In this document: positions 29,923 to 40,065 of the stretch, one piece after another | Position numbering within the stretch: the stretch's first letter is position 1 | Layout of the letters: each line of letters starts with the position of its first letter | Source of the DNA: Rheinheimera faecalis | Lineage (GTDB): Bacteria > Pseudomonadota > Gammaproteobacteria > Enterobacterales > Alteromonadaceae | DNA: 64,000 nt | Assembly: GCF_021290965.1 (NCBI RefSeq) | Contig: NZ_JAJOYT010000002.1 | Coordinates: forward strand, 551,469-615,468 | Direction of reading: 5' to 3' | Made by a program: the position numbers and the translations under genes | Notes under the pieces: model-generated | Seen by the model: only the letters and a program-made list of their open reading frames with translations | Database searches by the model: none | Told to the model about the DNA's origin: nothing

Positions 29923-30678
29923 ATGACTAAAATCGCTTTAGTAACAGGTGCCAGCCGTGGCCTTGGCCGTAATACCGCACTGAATATTGCCCGTCGTGGC
30001 GCAGATGTCATCATCACTTATCAGAGTCGCGAGCAAGAGGCGCAAGCTGTGGTAACACAAATTCGCGCTATGGGGCGCAAAGCAGTTGCTCTGCAGCTGG
30101 ATACAGGTGCTGTTGCAGGATTTGCCAACTTTGCTGCACGGTTACGGACTCTGTTGGCTGACATCTGGCAACGCGATACCTTTGATCATTTGGTGAATAA
30201 TGCCGGTCATGGTGACTATGCCCTTATTGAGCACACCACTGAGACTCAATTTGACCAATTGGTGAATGTGCATTTTAAAGGCGTGTTTTTCCTGACGCAG
30301 ATGTTGTTGCCTTTGTTGGCAGACGGAGGGCGTATTGTGAATTTATCTACTGGATTAACGCGGGTATCAGCGCCTGGCTGGGCGGCTTATGCTGCGGTCA
30401 AAGCCGCGGTGGAAATGCTGACCGTCTATATGGCAAAAGAGTTTGGCCCACGTGGTATAGCAGTCAATACAGTAGCGCCGGGTGCGATAGAAACCGACTT
30501 CTTTGGTGGCGCTGTGCGTGATACTCCTGACTTTAATAAGTTTTTTGCCGATATGACGGCGTTAGGCCGGGTCGGAGTTGCTGATGATATTGGCCCTATG
30601 GTGGCCAGTTTATTGTCGGAAGACCAGCGTTGGGTCAATGCCCAACGTATTGAAGTCTCAGGTGGGCAGGGGATTTAA
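29923..30678 (+). CDS. Short-chain dehydrogenase/reductase (SDR)
   Basis: A 251-residue classical SDR, NAD(P)-dependent. The Rossmann loop is TGASRGLGRNTA, followed by NNAGHGDYA, the catalytic Ser (NLSTGLTRVS), and YxxxK (YAAVKAAVE); PGAIETDFFGG is also typical. The sequence following beta-2 (TYQSRE) has an Arg that favours NADPH. AGGAG precedes ATG 29923. Substrate unknown; the divergent AraC-type regulator is its likely controller. Confidence 0.92.
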   Translation: MTKIALVTGASRGLGRNTALNIARRGADVIITYQSREQEAQAVVTQIRAMGRKAVALQLDTGAVAGFANFAARLRTLLADIWQRDTFDHLVNNAGHGDYALIEHTTETQFDQLVNVHFKGVFFLTQMLLPLLADGGRIVNLSTGLTRVSAPGWAAYAAVKAAVEMLTVYMAKEFGPRGIAVNTVAPGAIETDFFGGAVRDTPDFNKFFADMTALGRVGVADDIGPMVASLLSEDQRWVNAQRIEVSGGQGI

Positions 30679-30687
30679 CAAAGTTAC

Positions 30688-30724
30688 AGCTGCACCATGC
30701 TGGATCTAGCGGGTGCAGCTGCTT
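30688..30724. terminator. Hairpin between SDR and PhoD-like genes
   Basis: Stem AGCTGCACC / GGTGCAGCT with a 15-base loop, followed by GCTTTAATG. The T-tract is weak. Confidence 0.5.
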
Positions 30725-30749
30725 TAATGTACGAGCTACTTTTACGGAT

Positions 30750-32690
30750 CTACAAACTATAATCCTGCGTCAGTTCATCATCGCCTTTTTCCAGCTCAAA
30801 ACTGACTGTTTCACCATCAGCGCAAAGTTGCTGAATTTTGCAGGGCACACCTTCAGCGGTTAGCTCCAGTAATCCTATACCAGCGGCATTCACAAGGCGG
30901 CGGCCTTTGGTTTCACCTATGGGTCTGTGGTGGGTGATGATCATACGGCGTCTTTTGGTAAACCAGTTCAGCGGTGAGCGGGAGGCGTAGAGCCAACGGT
31001 TAGCTGTGTCCAGTAAGGCCAGAAGCCGGTGTGGGAACTCATTTTTCAGGCCACTGCTGGTGATTTGCCAAATGGATGGGCTTTGTTGTTTGTGCCGTAG
31101 CTTTATCTGAAATACAAAGCTGTAATGCACATCACCGGATAAAATGACAAAGTTGCGGGGCGTTTTGGGATGACGAAATAAATTCAGCAGGGCATAAGCA
31201 GAGCCTGGGTGGGTCATCCAGTTTTCCGCGTCTACCATCAGAGGTTTACCAAAGCTGGTAAAAATACGCTGAATAGTTTCAATTAGTTTGACGCCAAACA
31301 CAGGCGCAGGTGAGACCAGTAATACAGCTTCATGCCCCAGCAATTGTTGCTGCAATTCAGTAATAGATTCCCAGTCCATCAAACCCGAAGGTTTTTCCAT
31401 CGCAAGCTCTGAGCGCCAGCGTTGGGTACGGGTATCCAGCACCAATAATGGCGGTTGGGTAGGCCAACTGTAATGCCATTCAGAGAATTTGAGCAGGTTA
31501 TTGATACATTCATCATGAGTTTCTGTGCCGGGTTGACTCAGGGCCTGCTGACATAAAGGCATCAGCTTTTGGACTTTCTCCGGCGCATTACCCCAGCCCT
31601 GAAATAGCAGGTATCCCATTAGGGCATTGCCAATAATACGACGGGAAAACGGGTGCTCGTAGGCGGTTTTTTCCCATTCAGCGGTTAAATTCCAGTCATC
31701 AGTAACATCGTGGTCATCAAACATCATAGCGACAGGCAGATGAGCCATTAACCGCCTGACCTGACCTAAACCTGCTTTAAACTCTGTCAGGTTTTTACTG
31801 TAGATAGCACAGCGCTTTTGGCGCTCCGGGCTAAAACTTTTCAGCAGCCCTTCCGGCATCTGCAAATCCAGCCCTTGCCATGGAGCAGGCGACCAGACCA
31901 ACAGGTACATCGAAAACACTTCGGCCATGGAAATCAGATGGTTGTGGGCGCTGTCCGTCGTAAATACCGGCTTTTTTGCGCCCTGAAATAGCTGCTTTAG
32001 CACCTGATAGCCAGCTTTTGTGTTCGGCAATAATTGTTCACGCTGGTAATAATAGGGTGTTTTGCTATGCAGCTCATGGGCGGAGCTTAAGGTTGAACAA
32101 GGTAACTTTTCGTCGGCAAAATCCAGTTTGGTTATCAACTGATGAATGGCATAAAGCGTAGGTGCTGCCACATCGTCTGTGTAGACCTGATCACCACTTA
32201 ACATCAGTAAGGATGGCCATTGATCTGGTGTTGTGTCTTTGAGCTGCTGATCGGCACGGACTAATGCATCACCTGAAGTAAAATGGGGTTTGCGACAAGA
32301 GCCATGCAATACCGAATGCACTTTGGGTTTGATGATAAAGCCAGGCAAATCCCGTCCTGGATAAACTAAATCGTCCGCCCACTGACGCCAGTCTTGCCAG
32401 TCGCCTGTGCTGGTTTTTAACTGCAGATCATAACTAATCCAGCGTTCAGTTGGCAGCGCCTCGCTCAATTCTAAATCCAGAAAATACAGATACAATTTGC
32501 CGGCAAGCTGAATCTGTTGCACCCAGGGCTGCAGCTGTTGTGCGTCAAACTGCAATGCTTCGCCTTGTTCAGGCTCTAGTTGGAGTTTCAGTTCCACTTG
32601 TTCTGAAGTGGCTAACCAAAGGCATATCCTGCCTGGTGTCAGACGGCGCAGCAGAGGACCTGCCCACACCAGCGTGATAGGATCAGAAAT
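30750..32690 (-). CDS. PhoD-like metallophosphatase, probable ATT start codon
   Basis: A 646-residue alkaline phosphatase D-like protein with the binuclear-metal motifs LSGDQVYTDD, MFDDHDVTDDW and LSGDVHYSF, and a GSCRKP segment near 130. No signal peptide, so it is probably cytoplasmic, unlike secreted PhoD. Start: the first ordinary start is GTG 32669, but it has no ribosome site. GGAGAG lies 5 bases before an ATT (32690-32688) that would give MSDPITLVWAGPLLRRL, a natural N-terminus; an in-frame TAG lies further upstream. ATT is a rare but real start (E. coli infC, pcnB). If ATT is not used, the CDS ends at 32669. Substrate unknown. Confidence 0.85.
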   Translation of the reverse strand: MSDPITLVWAGPLLRRLTPGRICLWLATSEQVELKLQLEPEQGEALQFDAQQLQPWVQQIQLAGKLYLYFLDLELSEALPTERWISYDLQLKTSTGDWQDWRQWADDLVYPGRDLPGFIIKPKVHSVLHGSCRKPHFTSGDALVRADQQLKDTTPDQWPSLLMLSGDQVYTDDVAAPTLYAIHQLITKLDFADEKLPCSTLSSAHELHSKTPYYYQREQLLPNTKAGYQVLKQLFQGAKKPVFTTDSAHNHLISMAEVFSMYLLVWSPAPWQGLDLQMPEGLLKSFSPERQKRCAIYSKNLTEFKAGLGQVRRLMAHLPVAMMFDDHDVTDDWNLTAEWEKTAYEHPFSRRIIGNALMGYLLFQGWGNAPEKVQKLMPLCQQALSQPGTETHDECINNLLKFSEWHYSWPTQPPLLVLDTRTQRWRSELAMEKPSGLMDWESITELQQQLLGHEAVLLVSPAPVFGVKLIETIQRIFTSFGKPLMVDAENWMTHPGSAYALLNLFRHPKTPRNFVILSGDVHYSFVFQIKLRHKQQSPSIWQITSSGLKNEFPHRLLALLDTANRWLYASRSPLNWFTKRRRMIITHHRPIGETKGRRLVNAAGIGLLELTAEGVPCKIQQLCADGETVSFELEKGDDELTQDYSL

Positions 32691-32942
32691 AACAACTCTC
32701 CTTTTATTCTAACTATACAGCAGCTTAGCTTTGTATTTCCCGCAGTATCCCCGTGGCGCTGCTGCTTGTCCAGTAAATCGCCCTATTCGCACTTCAACGT
32801 GCAGCTGTATGACCATTTTTATCTGGCAAAGTTTGCGTAGCAGGCACAACTGCATTAGCTTGTAATCTAACGTTTTGGGAACTAAAGCAAGGCTTCTGTC
32901 CAATAATACAGAACCTTTGGTACTACGGATCAAGGAATCATC

Positions 32943-33680
32943 ATGGCAGACACCAGTCACCTGAGCTCTTTTAGCGGCATTTTGCGCGATTTAATTTCAG
33001 CTTTGCGTGATGCATTGCTGTTTGGGGTTTTTGTCTTGTTGTTATTTTCACCTGAAACCGTCAAAGCCCGGCTGATAGAAGCAGGGTTTACCAAAGGCAC
33101 CATAGGTGGAATGGAGTGGGAAGCTCAGGTGAAAGAAGCCTCAGACAACACCAAGTCTGCCGGTCAGACCTTAAGTCAGGCGAAATTAGGCTACGACGAG
33201 CTAATAAGTCGTCTGGCTCAACTGGAGAACAAGGTCACCAACCCAGTGATCCAACGCGAGCTGGACAGTATTGGTGATGCAGCACAAAGCTCCCGTGCTG
33301 AACTGGCTTCGGCTGATCAGGCGATTAAACGCAGCCTGGTGGCGCAGCAGCAATTGGTCAGTCAGGGATCATCGACAGTGGCCGAAACTACAGGTTGGGT
33401 GTTTTTAGGCAAAGTGACAGAAGATAAACATAGCTGGGAGCAAGGCTCGCCTAAAACCATCCACAGCATAGAGCCTGAAGCTTTAGTGGGAGCGACTTTG
33501 ACCTTAAAAGATGATGTGTATTTACGTGATGATTCAGCCACTAATGTCAGAGCTATGGCTCCTTTGCTGGCTGTGGTGAAAATGGAAGAAAAGCTTGATG
33601 TGATCGATCTGGATTATTCGCATGCCAAAGCGGGCGGTTGGTTTGTCTGGGCTAAGGTAAAACGTCAGCCCACTTCTTAG
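32943..33680 (+). CDS. Membrane-anchored coiled-coil protein of unknown function
   Basis: A 245-residue protein I do not recognise. It has one N-terminal membrane segment (about 24-41: DALLFGVFVLLLFSP), a predicted coiled coil at about 60-150, and a C-terminal beta-rich part (about 155-245) starting TTGWVFLGKV that could be an SH3-like domain. The layout (anchor, coiled coil, SH3-like) suggests a cell-envelope or secretion accessory role. AAGGA lies 8 bases before ATG 32943. A bidirectional terminator follows, so it is a single-gene unit next to mutS. Confidence 0.65.
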   Translation: MADTSHLSSFSGILRDLISALRDALLFGVFVLLLFSPETVKARLIEAGFTKGTIGGMEWEAQVKEASDNTKSAGQTLSQAKLGYDELISRLAQLENKVTNPVIQRELDSIGDAAQSSRAELASADQAIKRSLVAQQQLVSQGSSTVAETTGWVFLGKVTEDKHSWEQGSPKTIHSIEPEALVGATLTLKDDVYLRDDSATNVRAMAPLLAVVKMEEKLDVIDLDYSHAKAGGWFVWAKVKRQPTS

Positions 33681-33691
33681 TTTCGCAGTTA

Positions 33692-33724
33692 AAAAAACAG
33701 GCCCAATTCAGGGCCTGTTTTTAC
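33692..33724. terminator. Bidirectional terminator between the coiled-coil gene and mutS
   Basis: Stem AAAAACAGGCCC / GGGCCTGTTTTT with loop AATTCA, with A and T tracts on the two sides suited to both converging genes. Confidence 0.9.
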
Positions 33725-33736
33725 TCAACAAAAAAA

Positions 33737-36322
33737 TTATAAGCTGGCTTTCAGCTGATACAACAAATCCAAAGCCTGACGGGCTGACAGCTGATCCGGA
33801 TCCAGTTTTGCCAGTTGCTCCAGTATAGGGTGGGGTTCGGCTTCGACAAATAATTGTTGTTGCTGCGGCTCTGCTGTTTTAGCCGCTGCTGGTGCTTTGG
33901 CACTGACAACGGATTGTTGTTCCAACTGGGCCAGTTTTTGTTTGGCTTTTTGAATCACCACTCGTGGCACACCAGCGAGCTGTGCCACCTGTAAACCATA
34001 ACTTTTACTGGCTGCGCCGTCCTGCACCTGATGCATAAAGACAATGTGTTCGTCGTGTTCTACTGCATCCAGATGGATATTGGCTAAACCCTGTAACTGC
34101 GATGCCAGTTCGGTCAGTTCAAAATAATGAGTGGCGAATAAGGTCATGGCTTTCAGTTGCTGCGCCAGATATTCAGCACAGGCCCATGCCAAAGATAAAC
34201 CATCATAAGTGCTGGTGCCACGGCCTATTTCATCCATCAACACTAAGCTCTGAGCTGTCGCATGATGCAAAATAGTGGCGGTTTCTGTCATTTCCACCAT
34301 AAAAGTAGAACGGCCAGATGCCAAATCATCGGATGCGCCAACCCGGGTGAATATTCTGTCGACCGGGCCTAATACAGCGCGCTCTGCCGGTACAAAACTA
34401 CCTATATAAGCCATCAGCACTATTAACGCATTCTGGCGCATATAAGTCGATTTACCGCCCATATTCGGGCCCGTAATCATCAACATGCGTCGTTCTGGCG
34501 ACAGCTTAAGTGGATTGGCAATAAAAGGTTCTGTCATCACCTGTTCAACCACAGGGTGACGACCCGCTTCTATCTGTATTCCTGGTTCTGGCGTCAGCTC
34601 TGGCTGATGGTAGTTCAGCTGTTCAGCACGTTCAGCAAAGTTAGTCAGTAAATCCAGTTCGGCCAAAGCTGCTGAAAGTTGTTGTAATTCAGCCAGGTAA
34701 GGCGCTGTTAAATCAAACAACTCTTCATACAGCTGCTTTTCCAACGCCAAAGCCTTGCTTTGACTGCCAAGCACCTTGTCTTCGTATTCTTTTAATTCAG
34801 GAATAATAAAACGTTCGTTGTTTTTTAACGTCTGGCGGCGGACATAATCCGCTGGTACCTGATCGGCAGCGCTGCGACCGGTTTCAATGTAATAACCCGC
34901 CACTCTGTTAAAACCAACTTTGAGTGATGCTATACCAGTACGTTCTTTTTCGCGTTGTTCCAGTCGCTCCAGATGATCAGTGGCACCTGTCGCCAGTTCG
35001 CGCCATTGATCCAATGCTGCGTTGTAGCCTGAAGCTATCACGCCACCATCACGAATCAGCATTGGTGGGGTTTCAACTATGGCACGCTCCAACAAATCAC
35101 AAAGCTCTGGCAGCGGCTGGCATTTAGCAGCGAGCTGCGCCAATAAAGGGCTTTTTAATGGGCTAAGTTCAGGCGACAGTTCGGGCAATAATTGCAAAGC
35201 AGCACGTAAACGTGAGAAATCACGGGGCCGGGCGCTTCGAAGTGCTAAACGGGCGATAACCCGCTCCGTGTCCCCAACTTGTTTAAACAGCGGTTGTAAA
35301 TTTTGGTGGTGTTGCTGCAATTCAGCAACGGCCTGATGACGGCCTGACACTAAGGCCTGATCGCGCAGTGGCGCATGGATCCAGCGCTTTAATAAGCGAC
35401 TGCCCATAGCGGTCTGGCATTGATCCAGTACTGCTGCCAGAGTGTGGTCAAACTGGCCAGCCAGAGTTTGGGTCAGCTCTAAATTACGTCGTGTTGCTGC
35501 ATCCAGCACTATGCAGTCCTGATTACGTTCAAGAGCGATAGAACGAATATGTGGTAACTGGGCGCGCTGGGTGTCTTTGACATAACCCATTAAGCAACCG
35601 GCCGCCATTAACGCTACCGGGGCTTGTTCCACGCCAAAACTTTGTAAGTCGCGGGTGCCAAATTGTTGGGTGAGCAAACGTTTGGCGTTGCTTAACTCAA
35701 ATTCCCAGACAGGGCGGCGGCGCACACCTTTACGGTTAATCACACTATCCGGCCAGTCCTGCTCTTCAGCATATAAAATTTCTGCCGGATTTAATCGTTG
35801 CAATAAGGCCAGTAAGTCATCCAGATGGGTGACTTCGTTAATTAAAAAGCGGCCGCTGCTTAAATCTAAGTAAGCAAAACCATAACTGCCTTTTTGCTGA
35901 TACAAAGCCGATACCAGGGTGTCCTGACGTTCATTCAGCAGCGCTTCGTCTGTGACTGTGCCTGGAGTCACAATACGCACCACAGCACGTTCAACCGGGC
36001 CTTTGCTTAAGGCCGGATCGCCGATTTGCTCACAAATAGCGGCGGATTCACCCAGTTGCACTAAACGGGCTAAATAACCTTCAATCGAATGATAAGGCAC
36101 GCCTGCCATAGGAATAGGCTGTCCTGCCGACTGGCCTCTTTTGGTCAGGGAAATATCTAACAGGGCAGAGGCCTTTTTGGCATCGTCGTAAAACAGCTCG
36201 TAAAAGTCACCCATACGATAAAACAGCAAAATATCAGGATGCTGGCATTTCAGGCCAAGGTACTGTTGCATCATCGGAGTGTGCGGGCTTAGTGCTTGCC
36301 CGTCTTTCTGTTCTGGCGGCAT
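33737..36322 (-). CDS. mutS: DNA mismatch repair protein MutS
   Basis: An 861-residue mismatch sensor. The mismatch-binding N-terminal domain shows the F-x-E motif ([12 protein letters not shown]), followed by connector and lever/clamp domains. The C-terminal ABC-type ATPase has Walker A ([14 protein letters not shown], around residue 620), Walker B/D-loop [22 protein letters not shown] and [10 protein letters not shown]. The C-terminal tail ([13 protein letters not shown]) is typical. Start ATG 36322; the divergent pncC ATG lies 32 bp away. Confidence 0.97.
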   Translation of the reverse strand: MPPEQKDGQALSPHTPMMQQYLGLKCQHPDILLFYRMGDFYELFYDDAKKASALLDISLTKRGQSAGQPIPMAGVPYHSIEGYLARLVQLGESAAICEQIGDPALSKGPVERAVVRIVTPGTVTDEALLNERQDTLVSALYQQKGSYGFAYLDLSSGRFLINEVTHLDDLLALLQRLNPAEILYAEEQDWPDSVINRKGVRRRPVWEFELSNAKRLLTQQFGTRDLQSFGVEQAPVALMAAGCLMGYVKDTQRAQLPHIRSIALERNQDCIVLDAATRRNLELTQTLAGQFDHTLAAVLDQCQTAMGSRLLKRWIHAPLRDQALVSGRHQAVAELQQHHQNLQPLFKQVGDTERVIARLALRSARPRDFSRLRAALQLLPELSPELSPLKSPLLAQLAAKCQPLPELCDLLERAIVETPPMLIRDGGVIASGYNAALDQWRELATGATDHLERLEQREKERTGIASLKVGFNRVAGYYIETGRSAADQVPADYVRRQTLKNNERFIIPELKEYEDKVLGSQSKALALEKQLYEELFDLTAPYLAELQQLSAALAELDLLTNFAERAEQLNYHQPELTPEPGIQIEAGRHPVVEQVMTEPFIANPLKLSPERRMLMITGPNMGGKSTYMRQNALIVLMAYIGSFVPAERAVLGPVDRIFTRVGASDDLASGRSTFMVEMTETATILHHATAQSLVLMDEIGRGTSTYDGLSLAWACAEYLAQQLKAMTLFATHYFELTELASQLQGLANIHLDAVEHDEHIVFMHQVQDGAASKSYGLQVAQLAGVPRVVIQKAKQKLAQLEQQSVVSAKAPAAAKTAEPQQQQLFVEAEPHPILEQLAKLDPDQLSARQALDLLYQLKASL

Positions 36323-36354
36323 AATGGCTTAATAATTCCTGCGTTGGACCAAAG

Positions 36355-36846
36355 ATGACAATTCCAGTAACCACCTACAACTTGGCGGCGGATCTCGGAG
36401 CGCTATTATTGCGGAAAAACATCAGTATCACCACAGCAGAATCCTGCACTGGCGGTGGTATTGCTTATGTGTTGACCGCAGTGCCTGGCAGTTCTGCTTA
36501 TCTGGACCGCTCTTTTGTCACCTACAGCAATAAATCCAAGCAACAGCTGTTAGGGGTTAAAGCCGAAACTTTGTTGCAATTCGGTGCTGTCAGTAAAGAA
36601 ACAGTTTTGGAAATGGCAGTAGGTGCAGCCAAATCTGCTGGAGCTGAAGTGGCGGTCGCTGTGTCTGGTATTGCAGGCCCTGATGGCGGATCTGCCACTA
36701 AACCTGTGGGTACTGTACATTTTTGTTTTGAAATTCAGGGCCATCAGGTATTGTCGCATCGCATCTTTGATGGTGACAGAGCGACAGTGCGCCAGCAGGC
36801 GATCGATTTTGTCTTGCAGCAGCTGATCTTGTTATTGACAGACTAA
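36355..36846 (+). CDS. pncC: Nicotinamide-nucleotide amidase (CinA C-terminal domain)
   Basis: A 163-residue stand-alone CinA-C domain that deamidates NMN to nicotinate mononucleotide, feeding the pyridine nucleotide cycle. The catalytic signature ITTAESCTGGGIAYVLTAVPGSS (Ser30) and VAVSGIAGPDGGS, TKPVGTVHF are present. It sits directly before recA, as in E. coli and other gammaproteobacteria. Confidence 0.93.
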   Translation: MTIPVTTYNLAADLGALLLRKNISITTAESCTGGGIAYVLTAVPGSSAYLDRSFVTYSNKSKQQLLGVKAETLLQFGAVSKETVLEMAVGAAKSAGAEVAVAVSGIAGPDGGSATKPVGTVHFCFEIQGHQVLSHRIFDGDRATVRQQAIDFVLQQLILLLTD

Positions 36847-36859
36847 AGCAAAAAGACTA

Positions 36860-36875
36860 CTGTATGAGCATACAG
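36860..36875 (+). promoter_or_regulatory. LexA box (SOS operator) of recA
   Basis: CTGTATGAGCATACAG matches the LexA consensus CTGT-N8-ACAG and is identical to the core of the E. coli recA operator. It lies 37 bases before the recA ATG; a TTGACA at 36835-36840 is the likely -35. Confidence 0.95.
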
Positions 36876-36912
36876 CACTTTGAGTGCATCCAAGAATCCA
36901 CCGGAGAGAGCA

Positions 36913-37971
36913 ATGGACGACAATAAACAAAAAGCACTGACCGCAGCCTTAGGTCAAATCGAACGCCAGTTTGGTAAAGGTTCAATTATGCGTCTGGGCG
37001 ACAGCACTGCGCTTGATATCGACTTTATCCCTACAGGTTCGTTAGGTTTGGATATTGCGCTCGGCATAGGCGGTTTGCCTTGTGGTCGTATTGTTGAGAT
37101 CTACGGTCCTGAATCTTCAGGTAAAACCACTTTAACTTTACAAGTTGTCGCTGAAGCTCAGCGTATGGGTAAAACCTGTGCTTTTATCGATGCTGAACAC
37201 GCCTTAGACCCTGTATACGCTAAAAAATTAGGTGTAAATGTTGATGACTTATTAGTGTCTCAGCCGGATACCGGTGAACAGGCACTGGAAATTTGTGACA
37301 TGTTAGTACGTTCAGCTGCGGTAGACGTGATTGTTGTCGACTCAGTGGCAGCTTTAACCCCACGCGCTGAAATTGAAGGCGATATGGGGGACAGCCACGT
37401 AGGTTTGCAGGCACGTTTAATGTCTCAGGCTTTGCGTAAACTGACAGGTAATATCAAACGTTCAAACACTTTATGTATTTTCATCAACCAAATCCGGATG
37501 AAAATTGGTGTGATGTTTGGTTCACCAGAAACCACGACAGGCGGTAACGCGTTAAAATTCTACGCTTCAGTGCGTTTAGATATTCGTCGTACTGGTTCTG
37601 TCAAAGATGGCGACGAAGTGACGGGTAATGAAACCCGAGTCAAAGTGGTGAAAAACAAAGTAGCACCGCCTTTTAAACAAGCCGAATTTATTATTATGTA
37701 CGGCGCAGGTATCAGCAAAGATGGCGAGTTAGTGGACTTAGGCGTACTGCATAAGCTGATCGACAAAGCCGGTGCCTGGTATGCCTACAAAGGCAACAAA
37801 ATTGGTCAGGGTAAAGCCAACGCCATGAAGTACCTGCAGGAAAATCCTGCTGTTGCCAAAGAAATTGAAGCTGAATTACGTCGTATGCTGTTACTGGAAC
37901 CGTCTAAAGGTGCTCCGTCACCAGCAGAAGATTTTGGCATGGTGCCAGAAGACGCTGAAGCCGATCTGTAA
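36913..37971 (+). CDS. recA: Recombinase RecA
   Basis: A 352-residue DNA recombinase and LexA co-protease. Walker A is GPESSGKTT, Walker B is [10 protein letters not shown], the L1/L2 DNA-binding loops are around [11 protein letters not shown] and [23 protein letters not shown], and the C-terminus is acidic as usual. ATG 36913 is chosen over an in-frame ATG-like start at 36880 because GGAGAG lies immediately before it and homologues start [10 protein letters not shown] LexA box controls it. RecX, the usual downstream partner in E. coli, is not present in the next gene; a terminator follows. Confidence 0.98.
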   Translation: MDDNKQKALTAALGQIERQFGKGSIMRLGDSTALDIDFIPTGSLGLDIALGIGGLPCGRIVEIYGPESSGKTTLTLQVVAEAQRMGKTCAFIDAEHALDPVYAKKLGVNVDDLLVSQPDTGEQALEICDMLVRSAAVDVIVVDSVAALTPRAEIEGDMGDSHVGLQARLMSQALRKLTGNIKRSNTLCIFINQIRMKIGVMFGSPETTTGGNALKFYASVRLDIRRTGSVKDGDEVTGNETRVKVVKNKVAPPFKQAEFIIMYGAGISKDGELVDLGVLHKLIDKAGAWYAYKGNKIGQGKANAMKYLQENPAVAKEIEAELRRMLLLEPSKGAPSPAEDFGMVPEDAEADL

Positions 37972-37995
37972 GCAGATCCTAAAAGTAACACTTCA

Positions 37996-38029
37996 AATAA
38001 ACCCGGCTTTTGTCGGGTTTATTGTTTTT
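37996..38029 (+). terminator. Terminator after recA
   Basis: Stem AATAAACCCG / CGGGTTTATT with loop GCTTTTGT, followed by GTTTTTG. Confidence 0.85.
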
Positions 38030-38102
38030 GGTTGTGCGGCTTTTGATTTCGAAGAGTTGTTTGGCAAAATACAGTGTATTTTATGCAGTTAGCATTCGGC
38101 TG

Positions 38103-38972
38103 TTACTGAGCTGGAGCTGTATTCAGTACTTTGTATTTTTTCTGATCGATAAAAAATCCAGCCTGCGAATAAAGTTGTTCGATACGGCCTTGTTGTTCCA
38201 GCAGCGCCAGACCTTTGTTAAGGGCTATGTAAGCCTGCTTACCTTGGGGGTGTTGTTTGCTGATGACAAAATGTCGACTGTCATCCAGCAGCACTGCTAA
38301 ACCAGGTACCAACTGTAGTCTAATTTGCTCAAGCACAAAGCTACCATCAGTGGATGGATAAAAGGGCATCAACATAAAATCTACCCATTGCATATGAACC
38401 ATGCGAGCCTGACTCAGCCATTCGTCTTCCCGTATCAGTTCTTTAAGCGGCAATGCCGATAAAGTGGCCCAATCGGTATGCCATTTCGGGGTCGAGACAG
38501 CGGTCAGTTGTTTAAGATCATCTAGCTTTTTGATGGCAAAGACTTTGCTGTTTTTTGGGCTCGCGTAGATCCCGGCCATGTACTGGCCACGCTTCACAAT
38601 AGGGCTGGATATATAGACTTTGTCGCTCAATTTAGCTGCATCACTGAGCCAGTAAGTATCAAAACTCAGTAGCAGCTCGCCGTTTTCCAGCATTTTGGTA
38701 TTACGGAAATTTACCTTGCCAGGCAGGTATTGAAAGCTTTGATGAAAGCCACCTAACTTCAAAGCCTGCTGCAGCAGTACCATGTCAGCTACATCCCGGC
38801 GCATAAAACTGCCACTGAAATCAGTGAGCTCCAATACATCACGCCCATTTAAAAAAGCCAGATAGTCCTGATAGACATCATCACGGATGTATATAGTTAA
38901 AGGCTTTGCTAAAACAGAAAAGCCGCTCTGCAGGAGCCATAACAATAAAAGCCAGCAACAGGTTTTGAACAT
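38103..38972 (-). CDS. Periplasmic substrate-binding-like protein
   Basis: A 289-residue protein with a signal peptide (hydrophobic 5-20, likely cleavage near VLA at 22) and a family-3-like periplasmic binding fold with many insertions; segments SFDTYWLSDAAKLSDKVYISSPIVKRGQYMAGIYA and ALNKGLALLEQQGRIEQLYSQAGF are of this fold. It shows no permease or ATPase beside it. It may be a stand-alone binding protein or chemosensory-type ligand carrier. Function unknown beyond the fold. Confidence 0.68.
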   Translation of the reverse strand: MFKTCCWLLLLWLLQSGFSVLAKPLTIYIRDDVYQDYLAFLNGRDVLELTDFSGSFMRRDVADMVLLQQALKLGGFHQSFQYLPGKVNFRNTKMLENGELLLSFDTYWLSDAAKLSDKVYISSPIVKRGQYMAGIYASPKNSKVFAIKKLDDLKQLTAVSTPKWHTDWATLSALPLKELIREDEWLSQARMVHMQWVDFMLMPFYPSTDGSFVLEQIRLQLVPGLAVLLDDSRHFVISKQHPQGKQAYIALNKGLALLEQQGRIEQLYSQAGFFIDQKKYKVLNTAPAQ

Positions 38973-39052
38973 TATTTTGTACTGTGGGTAAAAGGTTTTT
39001 TAAGCATAAACAGGAATAATGCAGTTGGAAATATTGCAGGATATTTTTACAT

Positions 39053-39087
39053 CTTTATTTAGACGTCTAAACGTTTAGAAGTTGACA
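39053..39087 (+). promoter_or_regulatory. MetJ operator (met boxes) and -35 of the metA operon
   Basis: AGACGTCT (39061-39068), AAACGTTT (39069-39076) and AGAAGTTG (39077-39084) are three contiguous met boxes; the first is a perfect consensus. The third overlaps a perfect -35 TTGACA (39082-39087), so MetJ with SAM would block promoter access. Confidence 0.92.
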
Positions 39088-39141
39088 TTTCCACTGCTTT
39101 GAGCCAGAGTAACCTCATTTTTCAGCCTTGTCGGAGATGCT

Positions 39142-40065
39142 ATGCCTATTAAAGTCATTGATCAGTTACCTGCTGTAGAAGCTCTTTCTGCGGAGAATGT
39201 GTTTGTCATGACTGAAAGCCGGGCTTTGTCGCAGGATATCCGGCCGCTGAAAATTGCCATTCTGAATTTAATGCCGAACAAAGTCGCGACTGAAATCCAG
39301 TTATTACGCTTGTTAGCCAATAGCCCGCTGCAGGTGGATGTGGAGCTGATACGACTCGATAACCATGTCAGCAAACATACGCCACAAAACCATCTGGACT
39401 GTTTTTACCGCTATTTTTCTGATGTGCAGCAGCAAAATTATGACGGCCTGATTATCACGGGGGCGCCTTTAGGTTTAGTTAATTACGAAGATGTTAGTTA
39501 CTGGCCTCAGCTGGCAGAAATTCTGACCTGGGCTGACCGTCATGTGACTTCAACCTTGTTTTTATGCTGGGCTGCTCATGCTGCTTTGTATCATTATTAT
39601 GGCTTGCAGCGCGAAATTCGTGGTGAGAAGTTATCCGGTGTCTACTGGCAAAATGTTTCTCAGCCTTTAAGCCCGTTGGTACGGGGTTTTGATGATGAGT
39701 TTTTAGTGCCACATTCGCGTTATGCTCAGGTGCCCAAACAAAAGTATCAACATCACCCGGATTTGCATGTGTTGGCAGAAGCCGATGCAACAGGCGCCTA
39801 CTTGCTGCAAAACAGCACGGGTAGCCGGGTTTTTGTTACTGGTCATCCAGAATACGATTTAACCACTTTAAATGATGAATACCAGCGTGATCTGGCCGCA
39901 GGTCTTGAGCCAAAAGTTCCCGAGAACTACTATAAACAAAACGATCCGGCCAAAGGTCCACATAAGCTATGGCAAAGCCATGCCTTTTTATTGTTCAGCA
40001 ACTGGCTGAATTATTATGTGTATCAGGCCACACCTTTTGATATTCAGCAGATAGGGCAGCAGTAA
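39142..40065 (+). CDS. metA: Homoserine O-succinyltransferase
   Basis: A 307-residue enzyme that activates homoserine with succinyl- (or acetyl-)CoA, the first committed step of methionine synthesis. Family signatures: [39 protein letters not shown], the catalytic Cys in [19 protein letters not shown], and the His/Glu near [10 protein letters not shown]. Acyl donor cannot be set from sequence alone. MetJ boxes lie upstream. Its TAA overlaps the next ATG (TAATG), coupling it to the metH gene pair. Confidence 0.94.
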   Translation: MPIKVIDQLPAVEALSAENVFVMTESRALSQDIRPLKIAILNLMPNKVATEIQLLRLLANSPLQVDVELIRLDNHVSKHTPQNHLDCFYRYFSDVQQQNYDGLIITGAPLGLVNYEDVSYWPQLAEILTWADRHVTSTLFLCWAAHAALYHYYGLQREIRGEKLSGVYWQNVSQPLSPLVRGFDDEFLVPHSRYAQVPKQKYQHHPDLHVLAEADATGAYLLQNSTGSRVFVTGHPEYDLTTLNDEYQRDLAAGLEPKVPENYYKQNDPAKGPHKLWQSHAFLLFSNWLNYYVYQATPFDIQQIGQQ

